Shown here: piece after piece, positions 1 through 11,700 of the stretch
Numbering within the stretch: the first letter of the stretch is position 1
Layout: each line of letters starts with the position of its first letter
Assembly: GCF_003073045.1 (NCBI RefSeq)
Contig: NC_037591.1
Coordinates: 26,507,319-26,571,318, forward strand
Reading direction: 5' to 3'
Origin: Pomacea canaliculata
Lineage: Eukaryota > Mollusca > Gastropoda > Architaenioglossa > Ampullariidae
DNA: 64,000 nucleotides
Notes under the pieces: generated by a model
Told to the model about the DNA's origin: nothing
What the model saw: only the letters and a program-made list of their open reading frames with translations
Databases searched by the model: none
Translations under genes and position numbers: made by a program

Positions 1-1
1 A

Positions 2-547
2 ACCTGGATTTTTCGTTTAAAGCGATACTGCAAAGATGGCGGCAGCCTGTTAGATGGCAATGGCGAGACCGGTTTGCCAGCCGTCGGTCTGCCTTCGGGA
101 AGGAACACCCACAGAGACTACACTTGCTGCTCACTTCTGGCTACCTGTGGCAGCTGCCAACAGTTTATGAATTGGGCGCCAGTAGTTCTGGCTGCTCATG
201 GGAACAGAATGCAGACAGAGCAGAAAATACAGACTGTACGAAGGCGCCGCACTCCTCATCTGTGTGTCTGTCTGTATGTCTGTTGTGTGGTAACGCATTT
301 AAAAAAAAAACCTGTGATGCTTATCTGTTTGCATGAAATCGTATTTGTGTACTTTGTATGTATTAATCACATTCTCTTTCTAAATCTACCTCCGTCTCTC
401 TCTCCTGCTGTGAAACTAACCTCATACGTCGCCACTTAGAAGCCTGTCAATGACCAGTGTCTGTTCAGTTTGTGGGAAAACCTGGCTGGAGTCGTTAGCC
501 ACCCTTGTACATGCATCGATGAACCATACAAGAGATGGGCCAGTTGA
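2..547 (+). CDS. 3' end of an unrecognised protein-coding gene (partial)
   Basis: Two exons are proposed. Bases 2-235 are open from the window edge and end in ACT before a GTACGA donor. Bases 440-547 follow a pyrimidine-rich stretch ending in TTAG and run to a TGA stop. Both junctions are phase 0, giving 78 plus 35 codons. The peptide is rich in Cys and Trp, with clusters such as YTCCSLLATCGSCQQF in the first exon and HPCTCIDEPYKRWAS at the C-terminus. I do not recognise a family; the Cys pairs could bind metal or form disulfides, but this is a guess. The donor is not a perfect consensus, and another frame of the first exon is also open from base 1, so the model is tentative. The 5' part lies outside the window. 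Confidence 0.45.
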
Positions 548-1560
548 TTCTTGAGATATGTTCGATGAAGGGGAGGACGACCACAGCTCGCTTCTTCTCC
601 AATGAGCAGTTACAAACCATTGACGTCATCGACCTTTGACAAAGTGTGCACTTTCAATAGCTTTTATCCGGGGATGTACCCGTGTCATGTCCAACAGTCT
701 TAGCAGGTACTGTAGTCCAAATGCTGCACCTCTGCCGTACCCAAGGTATGTTTCAGCGGGTGTTACAATCAAATACCCAGGAGTTTGGGACATCAAACAA
801 GCGCAGCAAATTGTATTGTCCGCACGTAGCGTGCTTGCCAGTGTGACGTCACTTCGGTGCCTTTCATGTGGCTGCATCCAGCAGGTGTCGTGAAGTACAA
901 ATGTCCACATATAAGCCTGCACACCTGGGCCTCCCTCCTCCCGCCAGATGTAGACTTTGTGCACACACAATCTCCCTCCTGCGTAGCTCTCTCTCTCACA
1001 CAAACACAAAGATCCGGCATTTTTTTTTTTTTTAATTTCATGAACACAGTCTTAAGTCCACCTTGCCAGGTATTTTAATTGGAAGTCATCATTAGGCACA
1101 AGAAAGTCACCTGCAACGAGTTCCTCGCCTGTGTACATCAACCCATATAAACGATCATGTCTCATCATGTATATTATTAAATTAAATAATAATTATTCAT
1201 GTACAAACAAATATTGTTCACTCCTAATAAGCTACTTTATAATGCATAAACCGTTGCTCAAGAAAAAAAACTGTTGTTGTTTGATAACGCATCACGACGA
1301 ATTAAGAAACCGTTTAATTGTCGCAGTCTACATTGTATTATCATTGTCCAAGTGGACGCATTTGAGTAAAATTTTCCATGTCTATTATTGTTAATGAAAT
1401 ATAAACGGATTTTAATGTGCGCTTGTCTAAGATAAACTCATGTCATCTTTTTCGTTCCATGGTTAATTTCCATTATTGCAATTTTATAATTACAACTGAC
1501 TCGTTAATAATGACTCTTTACCAATAAAAATATAAAATTTTATACATATTAATTAATGTA
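548..1560 (+). other. probable 3'UTR of the left-edge gene
   Basis: No open frame with coding character is seen here. The stretch becomes AT-rich after about 1130 and holds AATAAA at 1523-1528, a plausible polyadenylation signal for the gene ending at 547. Two copies of the palindrome TGACGTCA lie at 621-628 and 844-851. The extent of the UTR is inferred only from the signal. Confidence 0.35.
1523..1528 (+). promoter_or_regulatory. candidate polyadenylation signal AATAAA
   Basis: Canonical AATAAA hexamer, the first clear one downstream of the stop codon at 545-547 on the same strand. Assignment to that gene is by position only. Confidence 0.35.
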
Positions 1561-4500
1561 AAAACTTCTTTCTTCCTCATTTAGCTGCATGGAAAATTTA
1601 CTTGCACATGATCCCGTTTCAGCTCTCGATCATACGTTTGTCGCCCTCAATTTTTTTTTTTTAGTTTTTCCGAGCACGCATATCAATGGTGTCCTCACAC
1701 TGTACAGTCGTTTTTGGTGTTGTGTTGGATAAGAATACGACTGATGATGTGTTTGTGACTATGTCACGATGTTACTTGTAGACCAGACGGTGTAGAAAGC
1801 ATCGATGTTGCATAACTGATACTTGATCTTTAAGTGTTTTACCAGCAGTTGTAGTTGGTTTTAGCATCTTGTGCTTTTATATAGTTGGCACTGCTGTAGA
1901 AAGATCTCTTCTTTTTACTTCTTTTGCTTGTGCTGTATAAGCGACTGGAAAACGATTTTGAAATGTTTTGAGAAATTCTTGATTATAGCGTGGGGACGAA
2001 GTTTGCTCGGCATTTTTAAAGAACTCTGGACAAAGTCATTTCACTGGGTTTTGTAGTCCTTATCTTTATGATTTATCTTCATCTGAACGGGGGAACATTC
2101 AGCAACAACACATTGTGTCCTGGTCTCTTTTCTTTTCCCGAGGATTGCATCTTTCCTCTTCGAATTCAGCTCATGAAGAAGCTATTTTTAGAAATACTAC
2201 CCTTTCGTCACTTCCTGGTTTCTCGATAAATCCAGGTGTGATTAAGAGAAAAACCATTAATGTAATATTTCTTCGTCATAAAATACCCCGGAATGTGTTT
2301 TTGTGATAGTTTATGCCCTATTTCCCCCGATTTTCGCCGAGCGCTCGTGATGCCCTTTAAAGCCTCCTCATGTGGGTGTGAATGTAGATGGCGTTACCTG
2401 CATGGACGCGCGCGCGAGGGAAGGAGGGAAAGAACCCGTAACGAGACTTCACTCAACTCCTTAACAACACACCTAGCAACGCAAGCAAGGGAGGACAGGG
2501 AATGCTAACTGGATTTCAGAAAGAAAAAAAAAAGGCACTACCTTTTGAGGATGCTATGAACGCCACATCTCCCTCCCCACCCCCATTTTTGCACCACTCG
2601 CCCCCCCTCCACTCCGACTCGAGCGCCACCTTTCATTAGCCGCGCGGGCTGTCAGGGCCGCCTTTTCCATCTTCTTCCCCAGCATCCAGGCGGCGATGTT
2701 ATAGTAACACACTGGGCTCTTTGCTCTTTTAGCGAAATTCTCACGCCAGAATCGCGGTCTGCTTTCTCTGGATTACTGTAATAAAACCCCGAAATGTTTT
2801 TTTCTAAAATCGTGAGCCACAATCAGTTGAGGTTTTGAGAGGGAATTTGGCGTGTAAAGTGCAGTTAATGCCTTTTTGGTGGCGGTGGGAGGGTGGAATT
2901 AAAGTGCATTTAGCGTTTTTGCCGTGTGAAGTGTATTTAGCGTTAGTGGTGTGTAAAGTGCCTTTAGCGGCAAGGCATGTAAAGCGCAGTTAACATTTAG
3001 TAGGAACTGAAAATTCCTCGCATGTTCATCTGAGGGGTTAAAACAATGCACGACACCCAGTTTGATACAAAACCAACACTTGGAGACAGTTAAATTAACG
3101 TTGATGCTGCCAGCATTTCCAACTGCGCCATGATCATCACTGCATGACCGACCACAGGCCACCGTGTGCAATGCAAAAACATTCCTACACGTGACAATGT
3201 TTATGTGGTTGTCTTAATGTAGGTGTGGGAACCAAGGTGTGCAGCTTTATGACATTAGTGGATTAACTTCATTTAGAGTTCTATATAATTCTACAGATCT
3301 CTTTGTTCAAACATAGTCTTGCAAACTTCGTCCCCACATCGTAGACAAGAATTTGCTCAAAACCGATTTTTATCCAGTTATACAGCACAAGCATGCCTGG
3401 GACTTTCAGCAAAAAGACATCTTCCTACAACCGTTTCATTTTTTGGGCAAAAAATGTTCTGAACACAACCTGAGCGACTTTCTTCATTTGACTCCAGACA
3501 TGCGTAGGTTTGCTGAGCTGAGCCACACTCACTCTTACAACTACTACTTGCGCGCAACGAAACTCTGAAGTATAAGAGAGCAATTTTCTTCTCTTTTTCT
3601 AGTGGCAGGTGAGAATGCCAATGTGTGAAGGCTTATATCTTGAAAATTAAGCAATATTATGTACTCAAATTTGGGGGATTATTATTAACTTGAATTTAAT
3701 CCGACGATAAAGAAAAATGTTGTGCACTTAGTATTGTCCTTTAACGACAGGACACGATACCATCAAGCATGTCTGTGACCACTGATGGTTCCAGGTGACT
3801 GAACAGCAGTCCATTCCTGGGAACCCCTACTCCTGGATTGGAGGTAAGACAATCACTGCTATGTAATCCGGTCACCTCTCTTCCCCTGCCCCCCCCCCCA
3901 AAAAAAAAAAGAAACAAAAAAAAAAAAAAAAAAAAACAACCGAGGTCAGGTTTGGGGCATGTGCTGGAGGGCTCCACTTCTGGTGAACATGTCGCTCAGA
4001 GATTTTGCTGCCCCAGTCTACTTCAGATGACATGACAGGGTAGACCTCTTATTAATACAGGTCGGTGGGTGGGCTGTCCACACTCATTTACAGAGTGTGG
4101 CAAAGACTATCCTGTCACCATTTGCTCAACTACCCATCATCCATTTCAATATAATACATCCCAACACTGCACGCAGAATAATCCCCACGATTACTGTCCG
4201 CCACCTCACTCCACCTGAGGTATAACCTCTCACAGGTAACCCATTCTTGCCACAGGTGGAACTCAACTCTTCAGTGAGGTGGGCCCTCTCGTGAGAGAGC
4301 GTTCGTGCCAGCACTTAGTTGTGCTTGCTTTGCCCAGCAATATTTCTGCCACACGAAGTAAGCACTAGCGGTGCACACTCGTCTCAGTAACGTAGTGACA
4401 ACGTTTCGCGGAATGCTCATTAAATTAAGCGCTCTCAGTTACCTCACCACGTGCCAAGCCCAAAGACAGTTACTTCCCACTCAGCCAGGTGATGCTGCAG

Positions 4501-5050
4501 GGTAAAAAAAAGAAAGAAAAAAAAAAAAATAAAAAAAAGGACTTTCCCTTTGGAGTGCGCAGAACGCTGTTCGGAAAGTCTGGTTTCATATTTAGGTTGT
4601 CATAGAAAGTAAGACATAACCATCCCCCCCCCCCCCAAAAAAAAGGAAGACGAAATTAAGACAAGAAAACAAAAGAAAACAAAGTTCCCAATAAAACAGT
4701 TTAGTTTGCGTTAAGCATCAAACAAGCGTTTATCGACACGCTATGCACCCAGCCCCAGCTTCCCGCAAAGAATGTCGCCAGGAGGCTCCCCGCCCGCCCC
4801 AAAAATCGTTTCCTTCATGCAAGAATCGAATAGGAGAAGACACTTATTACCGCCCTAACTTCCATGTCAAGCTCTTTATGGCAAACCTCTACGCTGGTTT
4901 GAAGCAGGAATTCCTAGAATAGCAGTCATTTCACACGCAAATGAAGCCGTGCGACGCAGCCACAACATGCTAACGATGCCGGCGACTGCTGCTGCGTCCA
5001 GCCTGACGATGGGGTCAACATGGCCGCCACTGGAACGTACAACACCACTC
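1561..5050. other. intergenic spacer rich in simple sequence
   Basis: No coding exon could be supported on either strand. The stretch holds a degenerate tandem repeat at 2851-3000 and several C-tract/A-tract junctions (3889-3936, 4624-4644). The segment at about 3740-4400 has a more complex, less AT-rich composition and might be an old dispersed repeat, but I could not identify one. Confidence 0.4.
2851..3000 (+). repeat. degenerate tandem repeat, about 26-30 bp unit
   Basis: Five imperfect units share a core resembling GTGTAAAGTGCATTTAGCG. They begin near 2851, 2902, 2924, 2950 and 2977. Spacing and sequence vary, so this is an old, decayed minisatellite. Confidence 0.45.
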
Positions 5051-5809
5051 CTGAGTCACGTTAAGATTGAATGTTTATTTTCAATACGATAATGACTACT
5101 TCCGCTCCATGCGATTAACATGCCCTCCACCATGGAAAAAAAAAAGAGCTTAAAAAATATAAATACGCATGGGAATGAGAGGGGTAGAGGGATGAGCAAA
5201 AACTAAAGACAGGTCCATTTTGAAAACTATTTTACTTACACAGCCTCTCCCCCCCACCAAAAAAATAAAAACCACACACACAACACAAAAACACGCGCAC
5301 AAACAAAACCTGAACACAGTTGACACAGCAGGCGTGCGTTAACACGAACTTTGACAATATCAATACAGGTAATGACCCGAAGATAGCTAAGGTATGGCAA
5401 TCACTGGAAAGACTATTACAGTAACCAACTGTGTGGGATTCTCCTTAATTCGAAATAGGCGTACGCAAGAGGTGGTGACTGGTTCCACGAACTGTGCATG
5501 TTTCGGCTCAACACTCTTCTGGTATACATGTCTCACAATTCACTGCTTCCACTCTGCCTAGCTGGAAGACAATTAGTAGACCAAAAATGGTTCTTTTGAA
5601 GGCCCGATATCCCAGTTTAGGAGGGAGCAATGTCTCCTTTTGGTACACTTCAAAAAACAGAAATTAATGCATTTCCCTTCTTGCATACAGTCACAGATGA
5701 TCACGGAAAGGGAGACAAGCGTGAGACATTTAAGAAATCTCTAGCTAAGCATGGCATGGAAAAAAAAAAAAAAAACAAACCCCGAAACACCCCCCCCCAA
5801 AAAAAAAAA
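3889..5809 (+). repeat. cluster of C-tract to A-tract junctions
   Basis: Runs of 7 to 13 C followed directly or within a few bases by runs of A occur at 3889-3936, 4624-4644, 5249-5265 and 5790-5809. They are simple-sequence tracts. The last two lie in the presumed 3'UTR of the minus-strand LMAN1 gene, where the transcript would carry U-tract then G-tract. Confidence 0.7.
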
Positions 5810-8766
5810 CAACAAACAAACCTACTAGTTACTACTACATAGTTGTATTCGACCACAATTTTACACAGCTGAACAATAATTCCATGTGTCCTACATTGCT
5901 GTTTACAGGTAGGGACAAATTAAAAAAAAAAGTAAAATAAATGAACTTCTAAATTATCAGGCATGTATCAAAGAGTATTTTTGAAACACAAGAACTCTAG
6001 TTATGTAATATACTGTAAAAGACATGCTCTACAATATGGTCACATAAAGCAACTTCAAAACATGACCAGTGTCAATGTACCAAAAATACTACATCTAAGC
6101 TTAACAGGACAGAGAAAACAATGCCAGTGAAGACAGCAATGGCAAAATGTCTTAGCAATAATAGAGAGAAACACATGAAAGGATTCGAGAGGAACAACCC
6201 CAGCTCTCTAAAGACTGGAAGCTATGTAACCACATAATCCCAGTCACACAATAAAGGGGAGATGGGAATTCAAAATCTGTTGAAATGGAGCAGACCTGAC
6301 TGGTAGTATCCAGAAGATGCAATCACCTAAGCAAGCAATAAGTTTATAGCAGTAAAGCCTGAAGATAATAACCCTCTTGCACTTAAGAGATGAAAAAAAA
6401 AAAAAAAAAATTTGGCTTGACACCAAGAATTTTTGGTACAAAGAACAGTACTAGAAGTCTGAGACAAATCTTTAACACAAAGTCTGATCACACTGCACTA
6501 AGATGAAGTTTACTGCATAAGTAGCAGTTGCTGGTAAGGTCCAGACTACCATGTTCCTGTAGTCTGTGGTTCTGAGCATAATCTATATGATCAACACTAG
6601 ACTTCCACTCTTTCCTGCCAAATGATGGAAAAAAGCTGGGCCTTTAATACATAAGATATCATTTTGTATTCCAAACACACTAATACCATCTAGATTAATA
6701 TGCAACCTTTCAGGTCAAACCATTCTTTCCTGCTAGATGGAATTTGGGCCTTTAACATATAAAACATCATCTAAAACAATATACCTCAATCTGTTCACAG
6801 AAAAACATCTGCAGCAATTAGTGACTCACCATACATCCCATCAGTCTGTATCTTTAAAAGAATCACCTATCACATATGGACTCCTATCCTCTTCCATGCA
6901 AAAATCATGAACACTACATCTTGACACAATCTTGAGTGATGCTTTCCAGCAAATCTTGTGCAAATGCATGATAATGTGTGAGCGAGCACCTGACAGTGCT
7001 CTTGTGCAAAATGACCCCCCATCTACCCCACAATCTCAATGAAGCATTAGTGGTGCTTTTGTTTGCACCACCTAAGCTCTCATAGTGGCAACAACATATT
7101 TCAACAATTTTTATATGCACAATCTCACGATCCAAATATATTCTTCATGAAAAAAAAAAAGTCTCAAGACATCAATTCTGCATGCAGGGTTGCCTGCCAT
7201 ATTCCTCATCCCACAAGCATAGCCCAACACATGACACAAAAACTACATAATTAAATACCAAGCTCACAGCAACATACTGTAGCACTAATTTCTGACACAA
7301 CGCACAAACCTGAACAATGTTATAATGTGAATTTGCACACATACGGCCTTAAACATGACATAAGGTTAGAAGTGAACACACAATTTAACTTATAGCAACA
7401 TTTTCATGGAAGAACTCCAGAGGCATGATTTGCCGCCACAACAGCCAATGTGTAGTTCGTATTATCACGAATAGAATCATGTTATCTAAATACAACCAAC
7501 AGCCGAATTAAAAAACCAAAAAAAACGGACCCTGCCAACAAGACACAATGTCCATTTCCTGAGGCAGGTCAACACAAGGAATGTATGTGGGTCAGAGATG
7601 GTACCTTGTAAATATTAAGGCAACATCACCAGAATGCAATAAATGTGTTTACTCTGCACAACTTGTTGAGTAACAATGCCCACAATTCATTCCTTGCATG
7701 TACATCAATTTAAAATATGAAGGGAAAAAGTTGTAGATTTTAACAAATTTGGATGTTGGCTCCATAACAAATCCATAAAAACAATGTCTCTACCCACCCT
7801 GTGACCCTACATCTGATTTTTATTACTGTGCTTATAATCAGGCAATCGGTGATAATTCTATTAATATGTATTGCAATTTATTATCCAGTCATTTACTCAA
7901 AACACAATCCCAATGTGTCTAGCACAGTATCCTTCAATTACTTGCACCCACACACAAAATCCTGTTAATAATGTCCCCTTAAAAAAGCCACAGCTCTTGA
8001 CAAAAATGTGACCAGTAAAATAGCTGGGGCTGATGCCACCACTTGACAGGGTGTAAACAAATCTGCTTGTCTAATGAATGACTAATAACTGCACATTTAC
8101 TGGGGAGCAAATCTTCATGAAAAGAGGAAAAACTTGCACAGCCACCTAAAGGCTCACAAAATCTGAGCTGCCCTTTCCTCTTGCCAAAAGGGTGAATCTG
8201 AGGAAAATAGCAGGAATTTTTCCAAAACAACCCTCTTTCAACTTAAGTAATTAGTAATATGGAACAGTTTTATTTTGCAGTAATTTGTCAATGTGCCAAA
8301 TGTTAGAGACCTACAGCTTGCCTTAACTAGATGGCTGGAAATAAATAGGAATAAGCAGTACTGCATTATAGTCAAGATGATGGTGAACAGTTTGTTGAGC
8401 ATGCAAAGCAATCTCATTGCAGTCCCAATGACATAAAACATTCCTTATCAACAGAGATGTGTTCTGAAATTAAAACATGCATAAACACAAGCTACATGAG
8501 ATGTCACTGATTTAAAATAAAAAGTGTGTGCAGTGCTTAACACATCCTGGAAAGGCCTGTTACTTAGACAGTACCTTGAATGAACTTGTATAATGGAATG
8601 CTTTCAACATGTAAGGCACAAGCTTTCAGCTGTTTATCATTCAGAACATTCCTATCTCGGTGTACATAACGTGTCACTGTACATGTTCTCACTCACCCCC
8701 CACCCCCAAAAAACTCTCACACTCGCACATACACAATCAGATCCCTGAAGCTATGCTCCCATCTCT
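5055..8766 (-). other. probable long 3'UTR of LMAN1
   Basis: There is no coding exon between the LMAN1 stop codon and a minus-strand AATAAA at 5074-5079. The stretch is AT-rich and has further minus-strand AATAAA hexamers (plus-strand TTTATT) near 7818, 7870 and 8266, so shorter alternative 3' ends are possible. Several A/T runs and the C/A tract at 5790-5809 lie inside. Confidence 0.45.
5074..5079 (-). promoter_or_regulatory. candidate distal polyadenylation signal of LMAN1
   Basis: The plus strand reads TTTATT, which is AATAAA on the minus strand. It is the most distal clear signal before the repeat-rich spacer. Assignment is positional. Confidence 0.35.
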
Positions 8767-11700
8767 TTAGTAGAACTTTTTGGCTGTTGCTTCTTTGTTT
8801 TGTCTGCAACATCAAACATGCCCAAATCTGTTAGTCTTACAACAAAGAATATAAACAGGCCCAAAGCAATCAAGAAACTGGGTCAAGAAAATAGATAATA
8901 TATAAATATATATCAAATATATCAATAATCCTTTTATGCTACGTCTACAAGAACCAAACTGCAAAACAAACAAGCTGTCTTCCAAACTTGTCCTCCATCT
9001 CTGTACACTCATTTCCAGCATGCGTGAAAAATCCATGGAACAACTGACCAAACATGCCAATGACATATTTATCAGTCATGTGATGTCATATGTGCATTAC
9101 ATAGAAAAGCTGTGCTTACCTGTAAACCATGTAACCAATCAAAAGAGTCATCTGGATTGCCATGGATACAAAGAAAACAACTTGGGTGACACAGGACCCA
9201 GCTGTGGGAGGGGGACACTCTGCTGCATTCTGAAATGGTGGAACATGTGACCTGCATGACTCACCGTTGATGCAACAAGACTGGCTGATAAATATATATG
9301 GATAAATGAATATGCAAACAAAGCAGCAAACTTTCTTTCATCCATAATAATCTACAATATCATTTTAAGAGTAAGAACCAGATTTGGAGTGTACTCTATA
9401 AAATATCAATTTTATCAAACCATATAACAAACAGCTTCATGCCTCATGATTTTAATTGTCATCAAAAACGAAACAACTTGGTAACCCTTACTATTATGTA
9501 ACTGGAACTGTGCATAGTGCTTTCTGTGAATGAGCATTATGGAAGATATAATGTGATATATTATTTATTTTCTTGTTCATGAAACATAATAACATTCTCA
9601 ACCCTTTCCTCTTTATTGCAGATTGGGACTTCTTTTCAACTAGACTCATTAAAACTTACCGCTGGTGGTTGTGGACGCTTGGTGAGTAAGGAAACATCAT
9701 TACTGACTGCATTTAGTCGGTCCTTGATCTCATGCAATGCCATTTGTTGGTTGACATTAGCACCCTGACCTCCACCCCCTGAAGTTTGTAGAGCCGATGT
9801 CCGTGCCTGAACATCATTGACAATGGCACTGCCAAAAGTGAAAACAAAATCATACCTCAGGAGATGCCTCAGAAACTAGGCAGACAAGAAATGCCAATCT
9901 TATCAGTGTCAGTTTTCGAAGCAACCAGCAAGCAGCAAGAAGTAAAAAGCAAAAATGAACAGAAATCTAGCAACACTAGTTCACTTTTGATAAGTCTATG
10001 CACAGGACACACTCACCGAAGATCTCGCAGATTCTGCAACACTTCTGTCTGTGAATTCAGGACACGGTCCACCTCATGCCGCTTGATTGTGTCTACATAC
10101 AGCTGCTGCTGTTGTTGTGGTACACTTCCCTAGGTCAAAAAGTTGTGCCACAATTTCATTAATAAACGCATCACAAACAGTACAAATGGTGCTTTATGTG
10201 GATCATGGTATCTAGAATCAGAACTTGCAATGACCAGTCTGACTGAAATTAAGACTGACACACTGTAAAGCATATCCAAATCCACAAGCAGTTTGCTATT
10301 AACATCAAGCAGGTTAAAAAACAAAATTCTTTTCTAAAATATAGTAACAAAAAAAAGCATCAATAAAATGAATGATAATTCTTAAATTTACTTCTGTTTT
10401 TAATATAAATTGACAAGAACTGCTGAACATTAATTTTTGGGTGGAGACAATTTTGCAAGGCTGAAATCCATTAACTTTTTCCTGAAAATCTCCAAATCAC
10501 TGAAAATTCTAATGCCTGTAATATGACATGTAAATGCAGGAAAATGTGAGAAAGCAATGGTGTATAACATACCTGCTGTGCAGCAGGAATCTGTCCTACA
10601 GGAATGCTGGAGACCTTGGCTAGAACTAGCTCCTGTCGTCCAAGAAGCTCATCCAGTTTGCGACTGAGTTCTCTAACAGTGTCATGGATGGACATTTGGC
10701 CGTCAAAAATCTGTTTCAATTCTCGCTGACTCTCACTTTCAAACTGCCCACAAAAGCATCTGCTGCATTCACTTGTACATGATCTAAATAGTGGGCAATA
10801 CACCTTCATTAAGGCAAATTCTACAAACCAGCAACTTCAATCTATTAAAGGGAAGATAATATATAAAGTGTTACAGCATTAAAATAAAAAAATTGACATT
10901 AATTTGTCATTATTTTTTTCTGAAGAAATTTTACTGCTTTTTCTAAATTTTTCAAAAACAAATGAGTAACTGGTGAAAATTTCAGACATCTAGGACAATG
11001 GGAAGTGGGTGAAAAATTGATTACCAAATTCCAACTAGACTCACAGACAGGCACAGTGAGTTACATAAAAGTGTGTAAAAATTTCTTAAGTTCACTCACA
11101 TATTTGTCCTGAGGCAAATCATAGGGATCAAAAGCTTTGTCGGGATTCTCCTTTTGGTAACTAGTGTCATAAAAAACAACAACAACAAAACAACAGTTTA
11201 CTGACATGTGCAGACCACTTCCTATGCAACATTAGACCCTAACCCACATCCCTAATTACACACCCACTTCCTACAAAAATCACTGAAAACTAGGATCAAC
11301 AAAGTTAAAATTAAGTCAGGCTGACATCGATGAAGATGCAAAAAATAAGTAATCAAGTGACAAGAAGTTAATTAAAACATGAACATGAAGAGCAAGAAGA
11401 AAATGAAGATGATGAGGAATAAAAACACAGCAAGGAGCAGGATGAGGAACAATAGATGAACATGAAACTGAAAAAAAGCAGAGAAAAAAAAGAGAGGGAA
11501 AATAAACTGGTAAAAAGGTACTTTGACAGGTCAGCAGCACCACAGATATAATAAACACTCACTCTTCCTTTGCACGCTCCAGGTCTTTATAGTACTGATT
11601 AAATTCGGCTTCAAATTTTCTGCGCTCCTCCTCAGAAACCTGGAACATGGAGTTAATTCTCATAAAAATCTTGTGTGTACAAACCAGTTTTTGAAGTGAA

